6,227 nt of DNA from Deltaproteobacteria bacterium (GTDB lineage Bacteria > UBA10199 > 2-02-FULL-44-16), in assembly GCA_016203825.1 (NCBI GenBank), contig JACQMA010000016.1, positions 1 through 6,227 on the forward strand, given 5' to 3'. Both the position numbers and the translations under genes were made by a program. Positions 1 through 5,505 of the stretch are shown here, one piece after another (positions within the stretch are counted from its first letter, which is position 1; every line of letters starts with the position of its first letter). The notes under the pieces were generated by a model. It was not told the DNA's origin. It saw only the letters and a program-made list of their open reading frames with translations, and ran no database searches.

Positions 1-956
1 AACATCCGCTCATCCAAAATTTCAGTCTGACCGTTCATGCGAAAGATCGGATCGCCGTGATCGGAAAAAACGGCAAGGGGAAATCGACGCTCTTAAACCT
101 CATGGCGGGGGAACTGACGCCGGTGAGTGGTACGTTCAAATCGCATCCCGATTTGAGCCTCGGCTATTTCGGTCAGACGAATATCAATCGTTTGAATCCC
201 AAGCGAACCGTCGAAGAAGAAATGGCCCAGGCAAATCCGAAGCTCAATCGAACACAGACGCGAAGCCTGTGCGGCACGATGATGTTCAGTGGCGATCAGG
301 CCGAGAAAAAAATCGCGATCCTTTCGGGTGGCGAGCGCAGCCGTGTCCTCCTCGGAAAAATTTTGGCGGCTCCGGCGAATTTGCTTTTTCTGGATGAGCC
401 GACCAATCACCTCGACATGCAGTCGATCGAATCGCTCGTTGAAAGCATTCAGGACTTTGAAGGGGCCGTGGTGATCGTCACGCACAGTGAGATGATCTTG
501 CGTGAAGTCGCTACGAAGCTCATTGTTTTTCAGCATGGTGAAGCGCGAATTTTTGACGGCAGCTACGCCGAATTTCTTGAAAAAATTGGTTGGGAAGAGG
601 AGGGGTCATCGGCACCGGTCAGGCCGAGCCAATCTTCTGTTCAGAAAATGAGCGAACCCGTCAAACAGGAAAATAAAAAAGAAATCCGCAAGCAGCGTTC
701 ACAACTGTTGGCTGAGCGTTCCAAAATCCTTGCCCCACTGAAGGCAGAGATGGCTTCGCTCGAAGCCGAGATTACCACGCTGGAAGCGGAGCTGGCTGCC
801 TGCAATCAGCGTCTGATCGATGCCTCCAAGAATCGGGAGATCGCTCAGTTCGCGCTACTCTCCAAATCGATCAAACAACTCCAGCAGGAGATCGAAGGGA
901 AATACACCAAACTTGGCATCGTCACCAAACGCCACGATGAGAAAAATCAAAAGTAA
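1..956 (+). CDS. ABC-F family ATPase, C-terminal ABC domain and coiled-coil tail (5' end off window)
   Basis: The reading frame is open to the left edge. Codons from position 3 read HPLIQNFSLTVHAKDRIAVIG straight into the Walker A, so the GTG at 57 is an internal valine, not a start. Counting that valine as residue 1, I see Walker A GKNGKGKST (3-11), a Q-loop YFGQ (37-40), signature LSGGERSR (89-96), Walker B LLFLDEPTNHLD (109-120) and switch histidine VTHS (H143). There is no membrane segment. A charged linker and a helical coiled-coil tail follow (about 200-299). This matches the second ABC domain plus C-terminal extension of Uup/YheS-like ABC-F proteins. Those are soluble, ribosome-associated ATPases acting in translation or, in some members, antibiotic protection. 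The first ABC domain and the inter-domain linker, which would decide the subfamily, lie outside the window. The 3' end overlaps the convergent peptidase gene by 10 bp. Family is sure; role is not. Confidence 0.95.
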   Translation, partial: HPLIQNFSLTVHAKDRIAVIGKNGKGKSTLLNLMAGELTPVSGTFKSHPDLSLGYFGQTNINRLNPKRTVEEEMAQANPKLNRTQTRSLCGTMMFSGDQAEKKIAILSGGERSRVLLGKILAAPANLLFLDEPTNHLDMQSIESLVESIQDFEGAVVIVTHSEMILREVATKLIVFQHGEARIFDGSYAEFLEKIGWEEEGSSAPVRPSQSSVQKMSEPVKQENKKEIRKQRSQLLAERSKILAPLKAEMASLEAEITTLEAELAACNQRLIDASKNREIAQFALLSKSIKQLQQEIEGKYTKLGIVTKRHDEKNQK

Positions 957-3133
957 GGGACTTCAAAGTGGACGATTGGCCGTTTGGCCTTGACGCGTTC
1001 CCTCGCGGTTTTGACAAATGTAATGAAGGGATCAGGTAATTGGTTCGCAATCCCTTGAGCCTCAGCGATATAGCCGGCCACATCGCCACGCGCCTGGTAA
1101 TCGACAATCTTGAGGTACAACGCCTCGCCCAAGCGCAACCATTTCAGGAGTTCCTCTTTCGTAATGGCATCGGGTGCCGAAAGATTATAAACCGGCCGCG
1201 CCTGATTGCCCGCCCCTTCAAGTCGGAAGAGACCATGTTGGTACCACCAACCGATTTCAAGTGGGATTCCGACTTCGTGACTCTGACCCAGTCTCTCAAA
1301 ATTCTTTTCAGCCTGAAGCCGCGTCCACTGCCATGAAAGATACGTGAAAAATATTTCTTTTGCCTGATCAAGCGTGAACGTCCCATCTTCAAGTCCGATG
1401 CGAAGCGATGTTGGCGACGTCATATCGGCCTTAGGTTCATCGGCCCATCCCCAACGTTCGCCAAAGATGGAACCCATGGTGCCCCCCTTGGCGGTGGGGT
1501 AGTTTCGGCTTGGTCCCGCAAAGTGGCCGTTCTCGTGACCCGTCACAAAGCAGACATCGCCGAAACCTGTGACGTATTTTGCATAGGGACCAAGAAGCTC
1601 TCCGACGAGCTCAGCGTTTTTTCTCAGTTCCAAAATGCGCAACGCCATGACCATTTTTTTGCGACTGGGAACACCATAATCAAAGTTCGGAAAATTCCAT
1701 CCGCCGGGGGTTCCGTGAGGAAAGCCGCGCAGGAAACCTGCGTAAGAAAGCATATTCATCGTGTCCACGACGACGGTGTCTTGTCCTTTTTTGCTCGGCT
1801 CTCCCTTGTAGGTCGTCTTCTCAACCGCGAGACGGTCAGCATCAACCATCATCTTGGATGCAAACCCTTGGACAGCAGCCTGGGCCTGGCGATCAACGAT
1901 CCCGACCCACATGAGGGCGGCAAATTTGGTGTTATCGGCCCAGTACGATTCGGTCCCGGGAGAGACCGCGATTCGGAATTCTCCGGCCTCTTGTTCGATA
2001 ATGGTCCGTAACACCTCCCACGCATCGGTGTTACTGCCGGACCGAAAATAGCGCCCCACGGCAACAAGATGTCGGGCGACATCCGGATGCGCTTGCGCGA
2101 GGGATTGGGCAATCTCATCGGCTTTGTCCGCGATCCGCCGTGAGACGTCGGCGAAGAGGGGGTGAAGTGGTAGTGGTGTTGACGTGAGGGAGCCGACGAG
2201 GCCTTTGAGTGCGGGCTTCATTTTTCTCTCGAGCGATGTCCGCTTTGCCTCGAGTTCTTTCTTTCGCGCAGCGGGGAGGTCACTCTTGGCGAGTTCCGCA
2301 TCGATTGTATCGAGTCGCTCGACGAGCGGGTAAAGCCTCTCGAACACAGCGAATGGTTTTTCGCTTCCCGCCCATTCCACCACGGTATCGGGACGAAAGA
2401 CGGGATCAGCGAGCGTTGCATGCTTTTTATAGGCCCATGTGATGAGTCGCCAGTCGGTTGGGGTCAGATTCCACGGAAGCATGCCGTTGATCGCCGGATA
2501 GTCGGGTGGGATGGGATACAGAGAACAATCGCGTTCATCGGTATGGAACGGCACGGGACAATGATCGGTCATCGTGTGCGTGATCATCTCCCATGCCCCG
2601 GCGATGATGTCGGAACGAGACACGTCACGTTTGAGTTGCTCGAGGTATTCCGGAAGACGGGGATTGGATTGCAAAAGGTACAGTTCGTTCATGAGTGGAC
2701 CAAGTTCGCGGGCCGCACGATCCGCGGCGGTACGAGCGATGGGAGAGAGCGAGGCACGAAGATCAGAATTTGAGATATAAATATGACGAAACGCTTCGGG
2801 GATCGCATTCTGAACTTCAAGGTAATAATCGGCGCGTGTCGCAAATGCTGCGGAAAGTTGTCGGTGGAGCGCTGGGGTAAATGGTGCGGGGTAGGCGCTG
2901 GTCACACCATAGCGCGTGAGGTATTCATCATTCACCCGGACTTCACCGGGGTCGGGAATATTTCGTTGCGGACCGTTGTCATGAACCCACGTGAGGCCTT
3001 CTGCCTCGAGTGAGTTTTTGTTGAGGGCACGACGAAAGCGATCGGACGAGGGATAGTTGCGGGGATCCGGGAAACCCGTGGAGAAGACCAAAGCCGCCGA
3101 GCGACTTGGCCCCGCATCACCTGAAGCCAACAT
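947..3133 (-). CDS. M49-like (dipeptidyl peptidase III-related) zinc metallopeptidase
   Basis: A predicted 728-residue cytoplasmic zinc peptidase with no signal peptide or membrane segment. The gluzincin core is visible: HENGH (533-537; H533 and H537 zinc ligands, E534 catalytic), followed by WADEPKAD, where E566 matches the third ligand of the DPP III motif EECRAE. Before it come GTESYWAD (393-400), NFPNFD (480-485) and a basic helix SRKKMVMALRILELRK (490-505), in the same order as the bacterial M49-like pattern PYE.Y.D, LPND and G.K. Residues about 269-310 form a charged helical segment. Family members cleave dipeptides from oligopeptide N-termini; the substrate here is unknown. I chose ATG at 3133 because AGGAGGT lies 4 bases upstream. 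A longer frame from TTG at 3190 has no ribosome site, and its first bases form a good -35 box. The gene has its own putative promoter and sits downstream of the csp terminator. Closest alternative: an uncharacterised HExxH hydrolase distantly related to M49. Confidence 0.8.
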   Translation of the reverse strand: MLASGDAGPSRSAALVFSTGFPDPRNYPSSDRFRRALNKNSLEAEGLTWVHDNGPQRNIPDPGEVRVNDEYLTRYGVTSAYPAPFTPALHRQLSAAFATRADYYLEVQNAIPEAFRHIYISNSDLRASLSPIARTAADRAARELGPLMNELYLLQSNPRLPEYLEQLKRDVSRSDIIAGAWEMITHTMTDHCPVPFHTDERDCSLYPIPPDYPAINGMLPWNLTPTDWRLITWAYKKHATLADPVFRPDTVVEWAGSEKPFAVFERLYPLVERLDTIDAELAKSDLPAARKKELEAKRTSLERKMKPALKGLVGSLTSTPLPLHPLFADVSRRIADKADEIAQSLAQAHPDVARHLVAVGRYFRSGSNTDAWEVLRTIIEQEAGEFRIAVSPGTESYWADNTKFAALMWVGIVDRQAQAAVQGFASKMMVDADRLAVEKTTYKGEPSKKGQDTVVVDTMNMLSYAGFLRGFPHGTPGGWNFPNFDYGVPSRKKMVMALRILELRKNAELVGELLGPYAKYVTGFGDVCFVTGHENGHFAGPSRNYPTAKGGTMGSIFGERWGWADEPKADMTSPTSLRIGLEDGTFTLDQAKEIFFTYLSWQWTRLQAEKNFERLGQSHEVGIPLEIGWWYQHGLFRLEGAGNQARPVYNLSAPDAITKEELLKWLRLGEALYLKIVDYQARGDVAGYIAEAQGIANQLPDPFITFVKTARERVKAKRPIVHFEVPYF

Positions 3134-3161
3134 GGGACCTCCTGTCTCCCCCCGGGAGCGG

Positions 3162-3190
3162 TCTCTAGGTGGCTTTGCGATCGGCGTCAA
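3162..3190 (-). promoter_or_regulatory. Putative sigma-70 promoter of the M49-like peptidase gene
   Basis: Reading the minus strand, TTGACG (3190-3185, 5 of 6 to consensus) is followed by a 17-base spacer and TAGAGA (3167-3162, 3 of 6). The predicted start near 3155 gives a leader of about 22 nt carrying the AGGAGGT ribosome site. A small CTCCC/GGGAG hairpin (3146-3158) falls around the predicted transcription start. The -35 box abuts the U-tract of the csp terminator, making a compact end-start junction. The weak -10 keeps this tentative. Confidence 0.45.
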
Positions 3191-3235
3191 TTGAAGAAAA
3201 TCAATCGCCCCCTGGACCGTGAGGTCCAGAGGGCG
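3191..3235 (-). terminator. Rho-independent terminator of the cold-shock gene
   Basis: An inverted repeat pairs 3206-3218 with 3223-3235 around a GTGA loop (TCAC on the minus strand): 12 of 13 pairs, with a single C/A mismatch at 3211/3230, and GC-rich. On the minus strand the stem is followed by a T-rich run (ATTGATTTTCTTC). It lies 21 bases past the csp stop codon. The plus-strand side lacks a T-run, so it acts on the minus strand only. It isolates csp from the downstream peptidase gene. Confidence 0.85.
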
Positions 3236-3256
3236 TTGTGGAGTCGACGGGATCTC

Positions 3257-3472
3257 TTACGAGACGACAGTGACTTCGGTCGCGTGCTCACCCTTTGGGC
3301 CTTGACCCAGGGTGTACGTGACCTGCTGGCCTTCGGACAAAGACTTGAAGCCCTCGGCCTGGATGCTGGTGTGATGGACAAAAACGTCCTTTCCACCATT
3401 CTTCGGGGTGATGAAACCGAACCCCTTCGCATCGTTAAACCACTTGACGGTACCTTCTTGCTTGTCGGACAT
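3257..3472 (-). CDS. csp: Cold-shock domain protein (CspA family)
   Basis: A 71-residue single cold-shock domain, the usual length for bacterial Csp proteins. It has [15 protein letters not shown] with RNP1 KGFGFI (16-21), RNP2 VFVHH (30-34), and the family's C-terminal [10 protein letters not shown] pattern. These proteins bind single-stranded RNA and DNA through exposed aromatics and act as RNA chaperones or antiterminators in the cytoplasm. Whether this paralogue is cold-induced cannot be told from the protein. ATG at 3472 is chosen because AAGGAGGA sits 4 bases upstream and the protein then begins [12 protein letters not shown], as in relatives. The frame extends to a TTG at 3517, but those 15 residues lack family similarity. 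The gene is monocistronic, with an extended -10 promoter about 125 bases upstream and a strong terminator downstream. Confidence 0.97.
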   Translation of the reverse strand: MSDKQEGTVKWFNDAKGFGFITPKNGGKDVFVHHTSIQAEGFKSLSEGQQVTYTLGQGPKGEHATEVTVVS

Positions 3473-3535
3473 GACGTCCTCCTTATTGTCTGCGGTAGTT
3501 GTTGGGGGAAACTGCAAGACTCGAGTACTATTACT

Positions 3536-3550
3536 GAAATCTCTGATTTC
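3536..3550 (-). other. Perfect 6-bp hairpin in the csp mRNA leader
   Basis: On the minus strand GAAATC-AGA-GATTTC forms a 6-bp stem with a 3-nt loop. It lies about 63 bases upstream of the csp start codon, inside the predicted 118-nt leader. Being AU-rich and weak, it could melt or form with temperature, but one short hairpin may also be chance. Confidence 0.4.
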
Positions 3551-3596
3551 CTAACTACAACGCTAGATTGTTGGCGGCTTCTAGTGGCTTTCCAAA

Positions 3597-3605
3597 ATTA
3601 TAGCA
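3597..3605 (-). promoter_or_regulatory. Extended -10 promoter of csp
   Basis: The minus strand reads TGCTATAAT: a perfect TATAAT (3602-3597) preceded by the TGn extension of extended -10 promoters. No good -35 is found at 17 or 18 bases; TTCCAG at an 18-base spacing is the best, with 2 of 6 matches. This is typical of extended -10 promoters. The predicted start is near 3590, giving a leader of about 118 nt before the csp ATG. Confidence 0.65.
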
Positions 3606-3628
3606 AGAGAAATCTTTCCCCTGGAATC

Positions 3629-3656
3629 GTGCCGTGATTTCCGGTAGGCACACCGG
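3629..3656 (+). other. Two mutually exclusive short stems in the grxD leader
   Basis: GTGCC (3629-3633) can pair with GGCAC (3647-3651), and CCGGT (3641-3645) can pair with ACCGG (3652-3656). The pairs interleave. A pseudoknot with both would leave no bases to cross the first stem, so they are better seen as alternatives. They end 14 bases before the grxD ribosome site AGGAGGAG (3671-3678). With only five pairs each, chance is a real possibility. Confidence 0.25.
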
Positions 3657-3683
3657 TCGTATCCACCTTCAGGAGGAGTTCTT

Positions 3684-3992
3684 ATGACCGACCCATTTTT
3701 GGAACGCGTGCAGAAGGATGTCACGGCGAACAAAATCCTGTTGTTCATCAAAGGGACCAAAGACCAGCCCCAATGTGGTTTTTCGGCCCATGTGATCGAG
3801 ATTTTCAAGGAGATCGGAGAACCTTTCGAGACACGCAATGTCCTGGCCGATCCGGAACTGCGTGCCCGAATGAAGGAGTTCTCCCAATGGCCCACGTTCC
3901 CGCAGATTTACATTAACGGAGAGTTCGTTGGTGGGTGTGACATCGTGTCCGAGATGTATCACAAGGGCGAACTGCAGAAACTCGTCCGATGA
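3684..3992 (+). CDS. grxD: Monothiol glutaredoxin, Grx4/GrxD type (CGFS)
   Basis: A 102-residue single-domain CGFS glutaredoxin, close to the usual 100-115 residues. Visible are the glutathione-contact lysine in FIKGTKDQPQ (K23), active site CGFS (31-34), WPTFPQIYI (69-77) with the cis-proline P73, and the glutathione-binding GGCDI (83-87). Class members bind a glutathione-ligated [2Fe-2S] cluster as homodimers or with BolA proteins. They pass clusters to client apoproteins and sense iron status; they are poor thiol reductases. ATG at 3684 follows the strong ribosome site AGGAGGAG by five bases. The stop codon overlaps the start of bolA as ATGA, so the two are one operon and probably translationally coupled. 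Nothing is truncated and no key residue is missing. Confidence 0.97.
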   Translation: MTDPFLERVQKDVTANKILLFIKGTKDQPQCGFSAHVIEIFKEIGEPFETRNVLADPELRARMKEFSQWPTFPQIYINGEFVGGCDIVSEMYHKGELQKLVR

Positions 3993-4270
3993 CCACCGTC
4001 GAAAGCATCAAGAAGTCACTCACCGAACAGTTTCATCCGACGCACCTCGAGGTGCACGACGACAGCGCGGCCCACGCGGGTCATGAAGGCGCGCGGCTCT
4101 CGGGTGGTGGTCATTATACGGTTGTCATTGTTGCCGATGGTTTCGCGGAAAAAAATGCGGTTGCGCGCCACCGATTGATTTACGCTGCCCTGCAGAACGA
4201 GATGAAAGACGCCATCCACGCCTTGGCCATTCAGGCCTTCACGCCGACGGAGTGGCAAGTTCGTCGATAA
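3989..4270 (+). CDS. bolA: BolA family protein, glutaredoxin partner
   Basis: A 93-residue BolA/IbaG-type protein. Features seen are LEVHDDSAAHAGH (20-32), the loop ending GGGHYTVVIV (39-48), the conserved ARHRLIYAAL (59-68) and the near-invariant histidine in IHALAIQAFTPTEW (H77). BolA proteins have a KH-like fold and form a [2Fe-2S]-bridged heterodimer with CGFS glutaredoxins, using a loop residue and this C-terminal histidine. Some also act as DNA-binding regulators. Start is ATG at 3989, overlapping the grxD stop by 4 bases, with no separate strong ribosome site, which favours reinitiation after grxD. The last 32 bases overlap the end of the convergent MFS gene. The sequence resembles short alphaproteobacterial-type BolA homologues more than E. 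coli BolA, so the symbol names the family rather than a proven orthologue. Confidence 0.95.
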   Translation: MTTVESIKKSLTEQFHPTHLEVHDDSAAHAGHEGARLSGGGHYTVVIVADGFAEKNAVARHRLIYAALQNEMKDAIHALAIQAFTPTEWQVRR

Positions 4271-5474
4271 GCGGTGTTTTTGTTTTCTTAAAGACCATGA
4301 CGCTACCGATCACGACGATACCGACAAAGAGCAGGGCGTTGAGCGACCACCACGACAGGGCGGGAAATCCGGCCTCGACGAGTTTGGTCATCGCAACGAC
4401 CCCAGCCCCCATCGTGAGACTCCCGAGCGCCACCATGATGCCGACGAGCGACATCAGAAACGGCTGAATCGTCTTGGGAGATTTCAAGCTGATCATAAAG
4501 TCGACGTGCGGTGCGATGAACATTTCTCCCATCGCAAAGAGCACGATAAACCACCACAAACGATAGGCCGACGGACTTGCCACCAACGCGATGAAGGCCG
4601 CTGCGACACACAGAAAACCCAGAATAAATCCCGACGATTCCTTCCTCTTATGGAGCCAGAAGAACGCTTTGCTGAAGTACCCTTGCAGGCAAACGATCAT
4701 GATCGGATTCACGGCCAGGACCCAGCCTATGAACGAGGGGAGTTGTTCGTATTGCTTGAGATAATACGGAACAATTTCGATCTGAAAGTAGGAGCAGGTA
4801 TATAGGAGCATAATAAAGAGAAAGATGAGGGCCGTCCGGTATTGCGCAAAGTCCCTATATAATGATGTGACCAACTGGGTGGCCGTGACCTTGGCCTCGA
4901 CCGGTTTTTTTCCGGGGTGGAAAAAGAAGAAACAGGCAGCGAGAACGACAAAGTAACAGGCGGCCACGCCTAAGAAAATTTCACGGGCGGAGTGTTGATA
5001 GGGAAGGGCAAAGGCGATGACGGGGGCAATGCCGCCGCCGGCATTGGATGCTCGGTAAAAGAGACTAAAGGCGCTGATGCGTTCTTTTTCGTCCTCCAAA
5101 GACGCCGCCCAGAGTTTCGTGATGAGGTTGGTAAGCGAGAGTCCCAAGCCGGCGCAGAAATACATGACGACGCACCAGAGAAAACTGGGGAAAAAATACA
5201 CGCCGGCGAAGGCACCGACGGCCAAGACATAGGCCAACAACATCATGCCTCGAAACTGGTAACGCGGAACGATCGGCGCCCAGAAGAGGGCCAGCCCGTG
5301 ATTCCCGAATCCAAAAATACCGAGCAGCAGCGCGATCTGATACGGACTAAATTCAAATGGGGGTTCCAAAAAGAGAATCGCCTGCAACACCACGAGGACA
5401 AAATATCCGATTGCACTCAAGAACCGCGCCAAGGCCACGACCTGCAAGGTTGCCGATGTCCCTCGAAAGAGCAT
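4239..5474 (-). CDS. Major facilitator superfamily transporter, 12 membrane segments, substrate unknown
   Basis: A 411-residue inner-membrane carrier of typical MFS length. About 12 hydrophobic spans are visible (roughly 12-36, 45-67, 76-95, 97-118, 140-158, 165-186, 215-235, 247-265, 281-300, 305-324, 338-363, 372-395). A hydrophilic central loop (about 187-212) separates the halves. The motif-A loop is degenerate (PRYQFRG, 70-76, in place of the usual GxxxDRxGR). NAGGGIAPVIA (144-154) in span 5 recalls the GP-rich motif C of DHA1-type antiporters, though antiport is inference. The POT/PTR peptide-carrier signature ExxERF is absent. ATG at 5474 follows GGAG by four bases. The M20 dipeptidase gene ends 31 bases upstream on the same strand, so the two are probably co-transcribed and the carrier may handle a peptide or amino-acid product. 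Its tail overlaps bolA. Confidence 0.9.
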   Translation of the reverse strand: MLFRGTSATLQVVALARFLSAIGYFVLVVLQAILFLEPPFEFSPYQIALLLGIFGFGNHGLALFWAPIVPRYQFRGMMLLAYVLAVGAFAGVYFFPSFLWCVVMYFCAGLGLSLTNLITKLWAASLEDEKERISAFSLFYRASNAGGGIAPVIAFALPYQHSAREIFLGVAACYFVVLAACFFFFHPGKKPVEAKVTATQLVTSLYRDFAQYRTALIFLFIMLLYTCSYFQIEIVPYYLKQYEQLPSFIGWVLAVNPIMIVCLQGYFSKAFFWLHKRKESSGFILGFLCVAAAFIALVASPSAYRLWWFIVLFAMGEMFIAPHVDFMISLKSPKTIQPFLMSLVGIMVALGSLTMGAGVVAMTKLVEAGFPALSWWSLNALLFVGIVVIGSVMVFKKTKTPLIDELATPSA

Positions 5475-5505
5475 TGATCTCCGCTAGCTTTTCAGACCAT
5501 CTTCG

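Larger units (their letters stand above)
3473..3683. other. Divergent intergenic region between csp and grxD
   Basis: These 211 bases hold the csp promoter and leader on the minus strand and the grxD leader and ribosome site on the plus strand. No promoter for grxD is convincing. The best candidates are TTGGCG (3571-3576) with CAAAAT at 16 bases (3593-3598), and TTGGGG (3502-3507) with TACTAT at 18 bases (3526-3531). The first lies beside and partly over the csp -10, so the two promoters may compete for polymerase. No small ORF with a ribosome site or tRNA-like fold was seen here. Confidence 0.6.

Noticed and set aside
57..59. GTG at 57 as the start of the ABC-F protein
   Set aside because: The frame is open to the left edge and upstream codons encode the normal beta-strand leading into Walker A; GTG is the valine before it.
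975..995. GGCC-GTTT-GGCC inverted repeat after the ABC-F stop as a terminator
   Set aside because: The stem is only 4 bp with no T-run, and it lies inside the peptidase coding region.
1523..2011. Long plus-strand frames across the M49-like gene
   Set aside because: They are antisense shadows of a gene with clear zinc-peptidase motifs and have no ribosome sites or recognisable domains.
3473..3517. Longer csp start at TTG 3517
   Set aside because: The 15 extra residues are unlike Csp proteins, while ATG 3472 has a strong ribosome site at proper spacing.
3191..3637. 148-codon plus-strand frame opposite csp
   Set aside because: It lies antisense to the well-supported cold-shock gene and terminator, has no ribosome site, and resembles no family I know.
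3629..3656. H-type pseudoknot in the grxD leader
   Set aside because: Zero bases remain to cross the 5-bp first stem, so both stems cannot form fully together; listed only as alternative hairpins.
4244..4290. CGACG/CGTCG stem followed by a T-rich run as a bolA terminator
   Set aside because: The stem has only 5 pairs with a long loop and is separated by about ten bases from the T-run, which lies in MFS coding sequence.
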